A DNA stretch of 64,000 nucleotides. It comes from Halichondria panicea (lineage: Eukaryota > Porifera > Demospongiae > Suberitida > Halichondriidae). Below the pieces are notes generated by a model. That model was not told the origin of the DNA. It saw only the letters and a list, made by a program, of their open reading frames with translations, and made no database searches. The stretch spans positions 3,539,047 through 3,603,046 of the forward strand of contig NC_087388.1 in NCBI RefSeq assembly GCF_963675165.1, written 5' to 3'. Below, one piece after another: positions 20,003 through 31,509 of the stretch; within the stretch, counting starts at the first letter, position 1, and every line of letters starts with the position of its first letter. The position numbers and the translations under genes were made by a program.

Positions 20003-21895
20003 TTATCCCCTGAGATGTAATGTCTGCCTCCTCTTCTTTGTTACTACCTCCATCTTTGACTCTGACCTCTTGATGCGTTCATAATCTTCAGCCTTCAAAT
20101 AGGAGGTGCAGAGTGGGCCAACAGGAATACCAAGCTGGTCCATAAGCTTCACTAAGGCCTGTTTTCCACTGTTAAAGACGATAACAGCCTGGCCAGTTGC
20201 CTGAATGGTGTCCAAACCACAATACTCAGTTTTTGGTGCGCGCGCCCATACAAGAGCATTGAAACTTTCGTTTCGATTTTGTGTAGCTCCGAGCAAGCAC
20301 TTCTCAAGGAGCTTTGGCGAACACAATGATCGCCATTGAGGTTCCAGATAATCCTTGTAGTCTGCTGAAATTGTGGTGTGGTGTATCTTCTCCATTAGCC
20401 ACAGCACGCTGGAATTTGCACCAGCTTTCCTTGCCTTTGGGGCAACAATAATGGCAAGGGTTGTCATCAGTTGAGAGTGAGTGATAAAATACCGCCCAAC
20501 AAGCATCTGTCATATTCTCAAGATCTCCAGTGTTGCCCCGTATTGCATTTCCATAGTATTGTTGTAGAATATGAATCATGTCATCCAGCAATTTACCTTC
20601 TGGCACCTTCACATTTTCCAACTCATTCTCTAAAATCTTCAACTTCTTCTCCCCTTCTCCCTGCTCTCCGACTATTTTGTCTTTTCCTGTGCCTTTCTTA
20701 GTACCTCTCCTTCTGCACCCATACTGCTGCTTCACCTCCTTTATCTTGTCCTTCAATGTCTTCTCCTTCTTCTTTGCGTCAACTCTGTCTCTCTTAAATA
20801 ACGTCCTGGCCAGCTTCAACTTGGGCGTCACTCTCTTCTGCACATGACCTACGCATTCGTGCTTGATGATTGCAACATCCCCGTATGGTTGATGCTGGTT
20901 CAGGTGCGTGAGTGACTTGCAATCCCCATCTGAAATCATCTGGGTGTAGCGAAGGTGGTATTTCAACACAGACCGATTCCAAATCTTGAGGACTCCGGCG
21001 ATGGAACCGGAGAAGAACCCTCATGGTTAATCGCACACTTTGTCCGATGGCCTTCCATCCACTTGACATATTGCTCTGAATCTTCTCCCCACCTGGTTTT
21101 TTGCCGTTCACAAGCATTGCACCTTTTTGACAGAATTTCATAGTCCAGCACCTGCCCACTTTCCCAGCTGATAACCACCACAATACCATATGTAGCTGTA
21201 AATGTAGCTGTAAATCCACGCTTCGACCATGTTCCATCACATGTCACAGCAATATCGATAACTTCTGTGGGCTCGGTGCCATGCAAAACATGCAGATATC
21301 TAGCAGCAGCAAGCATATCATCCAATGCAGCTTCCTTTTAGCCTGGTTATGAGAAGAGAATGCATGTTTGGTGACAGGCGGAAGCATATCCATTATTCCA
21401 CAGAATGACGCCATGCTAGAATGTCCTCGGCCTATGAATCTCATAGCTAGGACGGATCTGGCATTCAACGCCTTGGACTTGTGAGCGTAAGGGTTAGACA
21501 TCACAAGCTCATAGTCACATTCATCATTCGTGCAAACAGTTTTCATATGTGATACCAACCCTCTTCTTGAAGCTAAAAAGAGGAGATTGACAGGAAGGAC
21601 ATACACCATTATCATTCAATTCCTTCATATATTCCTGACAGTCGACGAGGCGGTACCCCTGAAGTAAATGCTTAGAGTCTAACTTGCATGTTTGGGTGTC
21701 TTGGCCATCAGCTGTGGAGGTGCTGGGGCTACCAGAGATTGCGAACTTCTTGCCACTGGATGTCTGAACAGGTTGAGGCCTCTCAACTGGAGCTGGAGTC
21801 TCAGCTTGATCTGGTGATGTCTGTGGAGGCTGCTTCCACTTTGGTGTGCCTTTAAATCCTTTACAACGCCTTTTCCTGCCATAGCTAGCAGCCAT
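20003..21895 (-). pseudogene. Mutator-like transposase (PF20700-type), multiply frameshifted
   Basis: From 21895 downward the N-terminus is basic (GRKRRCKGFKG). It continues with a proline/serine linker and a zinc motif CPSCQSPL...CTNDEC. The core follows with a DDE-type signature: VTCDGTWSKRG (first aspartate), MISDGDCKS (second) and QNRNESFNALVW (glutamate). A charged lysine/glutamate-rich insertion and the cysteine cluster CHYCC...WCKF lie between the last two. Frame changes near 21570, 21335, 21015 and 20385 disrupt it. A 12-bp exact duplication (21191-21214) adds four residues after CDGTWSKRGFTA. No TIR or TSD was identified. The assignment rests on the ordered motifs; cnidarian and sponge relatives are common. 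Confidence 0.75.
21191..21214. repeat. 12-bp exact tandem duplication in the transposase
   Basis: TGTAGCTGTAAA occurs twice without a gap, giving a FTATFTAT repeat in the minus-strand protein. It is in frame. Confidence 0.95.
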
Positions 21896-22052
21896 TGCAT
21901 GTCAATGAAGTTGTATAGCTAGCTAGATCTTACGAAAAAGAAATGTGGCAGGTGGGTTCAACCTGCAGACCAGCCCCACCTCTTTTCACATGTAGTCCTC
22001 TATCTATTTATGTGAAACTGTGCTGTAACAAAAGATTATTAGAGAGAAGCAC

Positions 22053-22639
22053 ATGACAAAAATGGAGTATAATATTGTGGTGATTGGCGCCAACTTGGTG
22101 GGAAAAACTTGTCTTATCAACAGGTTTGTACGAGGTACCTGTGTCTTAGATAATTATGTTCCAACACTTGAAGACTCTTACAGGAAGACCATTTGCTTTG
22201 ATAGGGAAAGCTGCTTGTTGGAAATATTGGATACTGCTGCATGCGCTGGGGGACAATCTCTTTCTTTGTCAACAATATCTAAAATCAGAAAAGGAGATGC
22301 CTTTGTCTGTGTATTTGCAATAGACTGTGTCAATTCATTTCACATTGCAATTGACCTTGCAAAAAAAATAAAATCTATCAAGTCTGAGCAGAATATGAAG
22401 GCATCGATAATGATGGTTGGAAATAAGTGTGACATTAGCTCAGAGAGAGACAGCAAGTGACCCTGAAAATGGTTCGTACTATTCCAAGTGACATCTGTTT
22501 CTTCGAAGCTTCAGCAAAATGTGATATAAATATTTCTGGGGCCTTTCGTTATGCAATTCAAGATATTCAAGTTCAAAAGCAGCAAAGAGAAGAACAAAGA
22601 GAACAAAAAACTGACAAACAGTGTTGTACGATATGTTAG
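22053..22639 (+). pseudogene. Ras-like small GTPase with altered P-loop, one frameshift
   Basis: The first frame starts ATG 22053 and shows G1 as GANLVGKT, a T-P-T-like G2 region (YVPTLEDSY), G3 as LDTAACAGG, and G4 as NKCD; it stops after SERDSK at 22460. The next frame carries G5 as EASAK and a C-terminal CTIC prenylation box. A GA-dinucleotide run at 22443-22451 is a likely slippage site that separates the two. The positions equal to Ras G12, G13 and Q61 are N, L and C, so even in frame it would be an unusual GTPase. There are no introns and an A14 run lies ~115 bp downstream, so a retrocopy is possible. Alternatively this is a divergent Rap/Ras gene with a sequencing error. Confidence 0.75.
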
Positions 22640-24036
22640 TTACATAATTTCTAACATAACGTTTTTTCATATCACCCCCATATCCATATCATTGGCATTA
22701 TGAATAATAGAAAAGCTATGAAACAGCTTACAAGAGAAGTCTTACAAATGAAGTACAAAAAAAAAAAAAATCTTTTTTTACAAAATTTTCCCAAAAAATG
22801 GTATACTTCCCCCTTAAGGTAAACTTTCAGTATAAATGGACCAATTTCTTTGTCTTGATATTGCACATCAAAATAGCCAGACAACGGAATGCCATCAAAC
22901 AAACACAATCTGTACGCTACACTATTATATATATTATATATATACACAGCAAAAAGGTACATCATCATAATTATTTTAGTTATAATGTATGTTATTTCTA
23001 CATTAAATTAAAAGATTTTATATTACTGTAACGAATGTGTTTTTACTATACTATACTTACCCTCTGTACGTCTCAATTTCGGCTGCCGTTGAGTATCTCT
23101 GCAGTAGAGGATGACTCCTTCTGAGTTAATAGCTCAAATTCTTGCGTACACACTACAAAATACACACTACAAAATAAAAATAAAAAGAAAGTCAATAGAT
23201 GACGTTTCAGGTACGGGTACTCCAAAACATATTGAAGAGGTTCTGTATATCTATTGGCCATCAGAACAATGACTTTTTTGGAGGGGGAGGCAGTTGAATC
23301 AATAAGTTTTGATCTTTTTCGAGGTTGACCAGGGTCCACAGGCTGTCCCGATTAACATTTGTCCCGATTAACATTTGTGCAACGATAGGAATTCTGCAAA
23401 AAGCATTTACTTAAGGGTAACCTGGTAATAATTCTCATGTTAGTTTCCAAAGCAATGACTTGGCAACCAGGGAACAGACGTCCAGGGAACAGACGCAGAC
23501 GTATACACCTATCTTCGGTCAAAAGCCTGTATTTTGAGACTTCTGTGGAATGCCAAAACATAGGAATTGGAAATGGGAGCGGCAAACGGGCATCCTGCAT
23601 AACCTGTGCTACAGTATATTTTTTCGTTTTTATGTAATTAGTATAGTGAAGTGATATACGAGTAGTCGCTTACAAATACATCCATACTCAGCTAGCCAAA
23701 TACTGGGTCCAGCTCTACGTACGTGTAGTCTATAAGGTGAGAAAGATGTGATGTTTGATGTTTATTTAGTTTATGGACACAATGGATGAAAATTTCATGA
23801 AAAATCCATGAAATAAATTATTGTTTTTTCATCGATAATTTCAATGAAAAATGATGAAAACTTCACTTTTCATGGGAATTTAGGAATTTTGATGGAATAT
23901 TCATGGATTACAATACCCATGAAAATCCTATAATAATAAAGGGGCCCTATGAAATTGGTTTTCATGGATTATATGGACCCATGAAATCCCTATGAATTGG
24001 ATTATATATGGACCCATGAAATCTCCATGAAATTGA
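22640..24036. other. No convincing gene
   Basis: A minus-strand segment at 23073-23339 encodes GQPRKRSKLIDSTASPSKK, possibly a nuclear-signal exon, but no continuing exons were secured. A 14-bp duplication lies at 23147-23174 and a 16-bp one at 23345-23376. The stretch 23750-24030 is a low-complexity field of ATGAAA/TTTCAT and CCATGAAA variants with many local dyads. Confidence 0.4.
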
Positions 24037-24167
24037 CTTGGAGACTGACCCCTTGGAGACTGACCCATGCCCTGCAGCTGGCCTGCTATTTAAAAAAAAC
24101 TACATTCACTTTCAATACAATATCACTACATTCATTCCAACATCACACACATTATACTCAACCCTCA

Positions 24168-24420
24168 TCAGGTTTTTTTTGGAAGTCTTTCTGCTGGCTC
24201 AATCTGTTCTGGTAGTCCATACCGAGCAAATAGTGCTTGCAGTGCCTCGATTGTGTTTTGAGACGTGGTGGAAGACATCTGAATCACTTCTGGCCACTTG
24301 GAATGGGCGTCTACAACCACTAGAAACATTTTGTTCAAGAATGGACCAGCGTAGTCAATATGGATCCTTTTCCATGGGTTCTGCTGGCTCATCATCTGAT
24401 TCTTCAACTGATTCGTACGT
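24168..24420 (-). mobile_element. Ty3/gypsy integrase core fragment
   Basis: The minus frame reads PWKRIHIDYAGPFLNKMFLV, with the first catalytic aspartate in HIDYAGP, then DAHSKWPEV and ALFARYGLPEQI. The second aspartate block (SDNG) is replaced by unrelated sequence ending PAERLPKKT. It is a ~250-bp relic lying just downstream of the minus-strand gene that starts near 26490. A 15-bp tandem duplication is at 24037-24066. Confidence 0.8.
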
Positions 24421-24546
24421 CCAAAATCGCTTACGACTTTGTTTCTACAGAACAGGATGATGGCACATTAATATTTACACACACGCGGCTTGGCAGTTGA
24501 GCAGCTAAAATTCAACAGACACCACACAGTAACATCATTAAATTAC

Positions 24547-26490
24547 CTTGATTTGGAGGAGCAGACTTGCGCTTGGTGGTTGAGGATTTCTGCTTGAGGA
24601 TTTCTGCAAGTAATTCAATACAGTGTCAGTACAGTACAAGAAACACTGTTAATTACCTTGACCGGAGGAGCAGGTTGACTGCAAGTAAATCAGATGATAA
24701 CATTCTCATAAAAAATTATGACGCCCACAGGTTCAAGGATTTAAGATTACCTTGACTGGAGTGGAAGGCTTGGCTTTCTACATAGATGCAAAGATGCAAA
24801 GACACTATATTATTATGTAATTTATACAAACATTGTTAAATTACGGGTAGGCTTGGGCTTGGCGGTTGAGCAGCTAGGCACTCATCTTATATTATTGTTT
24901 ATGCATAGAGTTACCTTAATGGGCTGCTTTGAACTGGTTGAGGATTTCTGTAATAATTCCATATTGTTTATGACATGGTTTAAATTAATAGTACGCACAT
25001 ATTATGTATACCCAATACCCATGCACACCACACCATGCACACCACACATTATACAGCACCACATTATACAGCACTTACCAGTTGTTCTATAGGGCACTGC
25101 AAAAGAGCATTTAACATTTCTTGATTCTCTTTGATTCTTTCTTTCCTTCTTATTACATAATCACTTTCCTGCTCCATATCACTAGTGTTCTCACTCGCCT
25201 CTAGATCTGTGTCACTCAGGCTCCTGTCACTCACGCTCCTACACATCAAACAAAAACAAAAAGGATTACAATGATATTATGCACAAAGGTACTGACTGCC
25301 CATACTTCTCCTGCTGTAGTGCTCGTACAGTTGCCTGCTCCTGCGGTCGTGCAGTTGCCTGCTCCTGCGGTAGTGATGCTCGTGCAGTTGCCTGCTCCTG
25401 CGGTAGTGATGCTCGTACAGTTGCCTGCTCAGACTTCTCAGGTAAAGCAAAATACTGAGCTGCATACTTTTACAGGTTTCAAGTAAGCCAGAGAAAAACA
25501 TCGTTTTTCTGCAAAATCAGATTGTTAAAGCTTTGCTTTATTTTTTACCTTCAAATCTGCAAAAGAAGTAACCCCTGAATCATAGAGCTCCGTATCAGTT
25601 GCCGCACCTGCTGCAGCTGCTTCGTACACAACTCGAGCAAACATCTCGCCACTTTGTAAACAAGAAACATTAAGCAAGAAAACTTATTTCCAGGTACCTG
25701 AATTCACTGAATTCAACATGATGGCGATTCCAAGATGGCGATTCCAATGTTGTTAAAGTAGAACGTAAATCTGCTTCCTTTACCAGAGTGAAAAATTATG
25801 ACATTGAGGTGTATGAGGTGTACACATACCACACATACCCTGGCTGAAGCTTGTCATCAAACACACTTGCCTGCTCAATCTGGCATAATGGTTTCCCAGG
25901 CTTCATTTTTCCCAGGCTTCATTTTTCCTCTGATAAAATACATCAAATTAATACAATAATGCTGGTAACTTTCACCAGTACCTTCTACGTGGGGGCTGCA
26001 ATGACCGCAGATGTGCTCGCCGATTGATGAGCATGCTTGACACCTTGTCACGAAGGCCAGGGCATACTGTGCATGCATATGCATGTGCATATAATTATAA
26101 GGCAATTGACAATGTGTTACATGTACATGTACAAAGATATTAATTGCAGAATATTTGCAAAGGTATATATACCTTCTTCAGAAAACATTCCATTTTCTCC
26201 CTCTCCCTCTCCCTCTCAAAGTCTTGCATATAAGGGGCTTTGTCCCAGATACCAGCATGTTTTGCTGCTCCTCTAATTGTATACTATATATATTAAAAGA
26301 AGTTTTAAGTAGATAAAAATATGCTTATGCTAATACTTACAGCCAGATACTTTTGAGCTGGGGAAGATATTGAATTCCTTTCCTTTTTTGAAATGAGCTC
26401 ATCTGTACTGTACACTAGGTCCCCCGGAATAATCCGTCCTTAGAGTAGTTCCACAGGCAGCAATTGGAGAACTCGAACTGCTGCTAGTCA
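24547..26490 (-). CDS. Unrecognised multi-exon gene with zinc motif and micro-exons
   Basis: I do not recognise the protein. From about 26490 (MTSSSSSSP) exons with GT-AG borders read downward. DELISKKERNSISS leads to a KHAGIWDKAPYMQDFERERERE segment, then a four-cysteine finger CQAC...CGHC with HVEGTG. Next come FDDKLQPG, the alanine-rich GEMFARVVYEAAAAGAATD, and an exon built from a 33-bp repeat. After it an acidic DLEASENTSDMEQESD and RRKERIKENQEML follow, and then five tiny exons (24915-24947, 24845-24873, 24751-24777, 24657-24678, 24547-24603). These five are 33, 29, 27, 22 and 57 bp and remain open together for 56 codons. One frame conflict exists in the first exon and another before the 33-bp repeats. 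It faces the second Tnp2 gene, mirroring the arrangement at 7.5-11.9 kb. Confidence 0.5.
25313..25437 (-). repeat. 33-bp coding repeat, about four units
   Basis: On the minus strand the unit reads EQATVRASLPQ (or, in another open frame, RQLYEHHYRRS). Two full units are followed by two units shortened by internal deletions. Both frames are open, so the used frame is uncertain; upstream context (AAQYFALPEKSEQ) favours the first. Confidence 0.8.
25720..25747. repeat. 14-bp exact tandem duplication
   Basis: GATGGCGATTCCAA occurs twice. A 16-bp duplication (CCCAGGCTTCATTTTT) at 25895-25926 is nearby. Both lie in introns of the minus-strand gene. Confidence 0.95.
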
Positions 26491-26882
26491 TCTGTTGAAT
26501 TAACGGGCGGACCAGCGTAAACGTCACTGGGGCCAACTTGATGCGCTATGCTTTACTAGTAGTACAAGAGTAGTAGCTAGCAAAAGTATACTGGAATTAA
26601 CAGGAATTAACAGCTGCAATGCCACTGCGCATGTGCAGCATGCAGTACACGTACATAAAGTCGTATACTCGTAGATTAATTGTTTTTGATGACATGTCTT
26701 TTACGTACAATTACTGATGTGATATGCATGCATGCTTGTATATAATAATACTAGCCACTGCTAGTATAATTATATTATACAGTACCATATATAGTACATG
26801 CATGTATGTGCATGCATGTATGTTGTACGTAGTACATGCATATCATGCCTGTATATATAGAGGCTGTGATCAAGCACTAGAT

Positions 26883-28970
26883 ATTAGCTATGAGCGAAAG
26901 CAGCTTGGGGTAAATGGCCCAAGAAGGATGCAAGAAGAGTTTCTTGCCCATGCCCGTGGCAGCACTGTGGACGATTCCATATGGATCAAGTGAGTTTTAA
27001 AATTTGTCATGGGACTCTCACCATATATTACACCATTTTGATAGGGTGGCCATGGACATAGGAAACCAGCTGCAGAAGGACTAGCACTGACGAGCCCCAC
27101 TCTGATGTCAAGCTAACAAGGGCCGGGCCAACTCTGATGACAAAGCTAACCAGGGCCAACTCCGATGAAGTACTAACCAGGGCCAACTCCGATGAAGGAG
27201 TTGATGACTCTGATGCCAGGTCCAACTCTGATGATGAGGTATGTGCGGGCATATATATAATATACATGTCGTTATCAATAATTATTACACGTTCAGTGTT
27301 CTACATGCAGGAATTACGCACTGAGTGTGAGACAGGAACAAGGCACACTTTTGATGGTGGTCTTTACGAGAGTGGAGTGTCGAGGGTTCAACATCAACAG
27401 TTCTTGAAGTGTTGTTTGAGTGGTTTACTTCACACCCTGGAACCAGCAAAGAGTCACTCTCGGGTATTCTTTACATGCAACACCATACTCTCCTCCCAAC
27501 AGGAAATGAGTTGCCTGATAACTATAGGTAAGTGTGATATATTTATGACATGTTAATTACATTTACATGCATATCATTTGAATTTGATATCATTTGAATT
27601 TGAATGCAGGGCGGGATTGAAAATTGTTACGATCATAATATTATATGATGCCTGCCCAAATGACGGCATAACTCCAACCTGTCCTATATGTGGAATGGAG
27701 CGCTTATTCCAGTTCGATCGTTTACTCTTGGTCCACGTTTGGAACGATTGTTTGGGACCAGCAACCTTGCACAAATTGTTCATGTATGACATACACGATT
27801 CTAAGGTTTGGCGTAATGCTTATAAGAAAACAGGCATATTTGGAGGTGATTCGAGGGGTATTAATCTTTCCTTGTGCGTCAATCCATTCCGCCATCTGGC
27901 CAATAATGCTAACTCTTCTGATTTTACCCAGAAACATTAGAACCGAGTTTTCAAATTTTCTAGTGGGAATAATTCCAGGAAATGGAAAAGGTGAATAGCC
28001 CTTATCTTGAAGTGCTTGCAGATGAAATTCTGCAAATGTCCTGCTGTACGACGCGTACCAAAAAGCAAACTTTGAGTTAAAGGTGGATCTACTGCTTTAT
28101 GTTCTAGACTATCCAGGAATTAATAAAGTGTTGGATATAGAGCTGGAGCTTATCAAGGGTGTGTATGGTGTGAAGTACAAGGTATGTATAATGTTTTCAG
28201 TTTTCATTCCTTACCTGCGTTAAATGTTAATATCTGTATACTATAGGATACTATAGGTGACTACAACCACGACCTCTGCAAAATGGTATATCTACAGAAC
28301 AGACGTTACTTAACTTCAGATAGCCCGCTTCGGAAACAGAGTGAAGTTTTCCCCGGAAAATGTAGTGAGGAAAGGAAGCCACCTAAACTGCGTTGCTGGA
28401 GGGAATCAGTTCAACAATTTCAACAATGCAAGCAAGCTGTAAAAATAAGTTTTAATATGCCATAATTGGTATATAGAGATCGTTGTTTCGTATAATTGCT
28501 AAAGCTACGGGCCATAAGAGCTCATACAGCTTCCCAATCACAACCCTTTGGAACAAAGCGTGCCAGATGCCATCAAGGATGTTATTGAGAATTTGTTCAA
28601 ACTAATTACTGGTAAGAAAGACAAACGTAAAATTGATCTTTCTGAAGAAACTCTGGGCCGGTCAATCAGTGATTTCTCTTTAACTAAAGTACAGTTACGT
28701 GTGGCTGATGAGCGTATGAGTGCAATATGCACACCAATTCATGTTGACTTCCGTATACGCTCGTTGTTTATAAAGCACGATTGGAAGCCCAGGTAAGGCC
28801 TATATATACCTGTGTTACTGTTAGTATACTATATATAATATTTACAGTTCGCCTCTCAAGGAATAATAGAAGAATTTCAAAGTGCTAGTCAACTGGAAGA
28901 GCTCAGTGAACAAGTAAACACTGCTCTAGCATTACTTGAACGAGATTTTCCTATAAACCGTATACTATTT
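26883..28970 (+). pseudogene. Second Tnp2/DUF4218-type transposase gene, degenerate
   Basis: An exon with LGVNGPRRMQEEFLAHARG ends at a GTGAGT donor near 26990. Acidic/asparagine-rich repeats of ANSDE follow at 27090-27240. Next come QHQQFLKCCLSGLLHTLEP, then ILYDACPND and CPICGMERLF (zinc pair), MYDIHDSKVWRNAYKKTGIFGGD, INLSLCV...HPF and GIIPGNGKGE. After these come VDLLLYVLDYPG, GDYNHDLCKMVYLQNRRYL, ERKPPKLR and a late IKDVIENLFKLITGKKDKRK block. This order is that of Tnp2-type transposases. Stops and frame changes occur between nearly every block; some may be introns. It is more decayed than the copy at 9163-11862 and lacks the DUF4218 FERMNG motif. Confidence 0.65.
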
Positions 28971-29411
28971 GTATACTGATTTTACAGTCCGTTACATAGA
29001 AGTATTGTGCAAAGATGACTGAGTTCTTACGCCCTTTATTGTATCAAGCCAAGTCTCTACTTAATGACACCCTACACTGTAAGGCTACAGATGTTATAGG
29101 AAAGGCATGATGTGGTCCCCTGATGAGGCTGTGGTAATATAGACCAGGCAAGTCTACTAAATCTTGCCTTTATGTTGTTCGACAAGAAGTCATTGCCGAA
29201 GATAAAGATAAAGAAGCTAATGATTACTCCCGAAAGCTTTTAATAAACTTTAACTCGACACTCAGGAGGTTATTCACTCAAGATCTACTGATGTATTAAA
29301 GAGTCCACTACTCTTCCTAGCTCTGTCTGGGAGGCTTTCTTGAACTGTCTCTTTGATAAACAGAGCTAGAAGAAGCAACAGCATAATTATTCTACTTTGT
29401 GTCTCTACTTT
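28971..29411. other. No gene seen
   Basis: AT-rich sequence without recognisable coding potential. Confidence 0.4.
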
Positions 29412-29420
29412 GTGTCTCTG

Positions 29421-29477
29421 TTGTTGGGCGGAGTCCAACCAACTACGTGTAGCAGTTGGTTGGACTCCGCCCAACTA
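29421..29477. mobile_element. 57-bp palindromic MITE with 9-bp TSD
   Basis: A near-perfect hairpin, TTGTTGGGCGGAGTCC at the left and GGACTCCGCCCAACTA at the right, has arms of about 22 bp. It is flanked by GTGTCTCTG at 29412-29420 and 29478-29486. Its termini resemble those of the 2.87-kb element at 31230-34095, which also has a 9-bp TSD, so that element type is the likely source of transposase. Confidence 0.8.
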
Positions 29478-29586
29478 GTGTCTCTGAAAGCTAGCTCACA
29501 TTGTCATACGTATTATTCCCTTTTGTAACTTTGTCCGTTTTTTTACAATTTGTATGATGAATGTAGTCAATTATTTCGCGCACAAG

Positions 29587-29625
29587 GTATACCAGGCCGA
29601 ACAAGGCGGCCTGGAATCGAGGCTA
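29587..29625. repeat. Short palindromic TAGCCTCGA-family element
   Basis: GTATACCAGGCC at the left and GGCCTGGAATCGAGGCTA at the right, with no clear TSD. Confidence 0.6.
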
Positions 29626-29639
29626 GAGAACTGTTAGCC

Positions 29640-30120
29640 AGGCAATTTTATTACCCGAGGTGCGCGTGGGCGGCCACGGGTATAGTAGTCTGTTGGTTTG
29701 TTTGTTTGTCTGTTTGTTTGCCACAGCACTGCGTTTACAGCATGGATAGCCTCCACACAACAATATCTTGGTTTAAGTAGTGGCAGATTTTGATGTTAAA
29801 GCTTCATTGTCGAGCAAAAGCTAAGAAGCTTGAACTTGACGTTGGCAGCTAGCTAGCTACACGTGGCCTTGATTACGTAGTTGCAGCTGAAGTGATCCGT
29901 ACCAGGAACAATTGATAGTAGAAAGCTAAAATTGTGACTAGTTGTTGGCTGACTCTGGTACTCCAGCCAGCCATACCACTCTAAGTCTAAGACTCTTAAG
30001 TCTAAGACTTTTCTTTGCTGTGATCCCAGTCCACAGTGCATGGCATGTACCACTCAATGTTTCAGCATGCGGCTCCAGTCTGGTTTAGTTTTATTGCTCT
30101 TGAGTTGCTGTGCTTAGCCA
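29640..30120. repeat. Dispersed repeat A, copy 1
   Basis: It starts near TTACCCGAGGTGCGCGTGGG and includes TGCGTTTACAGCATGGATAG, TTGTCGAGCAAAAGCTAAG, CTGAAGTGATCC and a final CTGGTTTAGTTTTATTGCTC. The same order of blocks is found at 43740-44098 plus 45527-45840, where a Merlin element splits it. It is non-coding. Confidence 0.75.
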
Positions 30121-31220
30121 TACATGCTACATGCACTGCTCTTCTGGTTTCTTTATTATCATGTCACCAGCCGATAGTGCTCTAGTTTTAACCCTTTTTT
30201 AACGCTGAGTCAGCACTACCATCTGTGCATTGCGTGTGTGTATGTACTATGTGGAGATTGTCTCAACCCTGGGCTCAGCTGGGAGATAGCCAGGTGTCAG
30301 CTTGCTCTTGTCATGTCACTAAGAGCTAGTCATCTATATGACTGTATGGACAGGCTAAGCCCTTGTATCTACTGAACTACTGACTACTCTGATGGATAGA
30401 AATTTTGGTATTGAAGTAAGCACGTGTGTGTGTCTGTAGATTAGTACTGTATGTACCATAAAAAGCAAGACTCTTTAGCACCTTCTCTGATCTAAAAGAC
30501 GTAGTATGACACTTTCGTATGTAACGTAACCTTCGTTATGCCCTGTACAAACTGCACTGTCCATCTGATAAAAAAAAAAGCATGTGCATTGTCAGGACAT
30601 ACAGCAACAAGCAAATATTTATGTCTGTATACATACAGTGACTACCCAAAAACACTTAAGATGTCTTTATTGCTTTTCCTTTCATATATATTGGTACACT
30701 TGTCGACGCCACTCAGAAGCTCTACTGCACTGTATGTGGGTTCACTGCTATACAACAAAACGTTTGTAGCTATACTACAACATAAAATTTGTATAGCCGC
30801 TAAAGATTTAATTGTAATTTCCTTATAATTAATTATTGTGCATGTGTTATCTGAATTGCACAGTGGCTTTCTGCAATAATTATGCCTCACCATATTCATA
30901 AAAATTGATGCCCATGGTTAACTAAACACTGAAACACTAAACACTGAAACACACTGCTTGCGTAAGTATTTCCAGCATTCTGGATTCCTTTGGTCTGCTG
31001 ACGTTGGAGAAGTAGAAGTCTACCTCTATAGACCACTAGAAGTCTTTGCACCCTTGCCTATAAGCTAAGACTTACATGCTGCACAAGTCATGGAATTCAC
31101 TTGCATAAGCTGCCAATGTGTGGAACGGATGTGTGTGCAGTAATGCCAGCCCCACCTCCTAATTTTTATGCTGACTCTGTGTTGCGAAAGGGTTAAATTG
31201 CCTGGCTAATATTATATATA
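30121..31220. other. No gene seen
   Basis: AT-rich. A 15-bp exact tandem duplication (TAAACACTGAAACAC) is at 30923-30952. Confidence 0.4.
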
Positions 31221-31509
31221 GTACTGTAGTAGTTGGGCGGAGCCCGACCGTCCCTGACGGGAGGGACAGGCGAATTTTTTTTTTGGCCCACTTTCCACTT
31301 TGCAATTTGTTATTGCCGAGCGGGAAGCGAGGCGAATAATCGTACTACCTGATTCTGGCCCATGTGGATATATTCGTATATTGCAACGGATGTGGGTTGG
31401 GCTCCCCCGGGGGGCAGTACGAGTCAATAAGAGTCAATAAAGAAGAAAACGATGTGCTAGGGCGTGGCCATTGCAATGAGCGTGTACCGTACAAGCTAGC
31501 TAGCTAGCT

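Noticed and set aside
26724-26882. ATGCATGCATG and GTACATGCATGTATG runs considered as a regulatory array
   Set aside because: Simple alternating purine-pyrimidine low-complexity sequence, with no spacing or conservation to support function.
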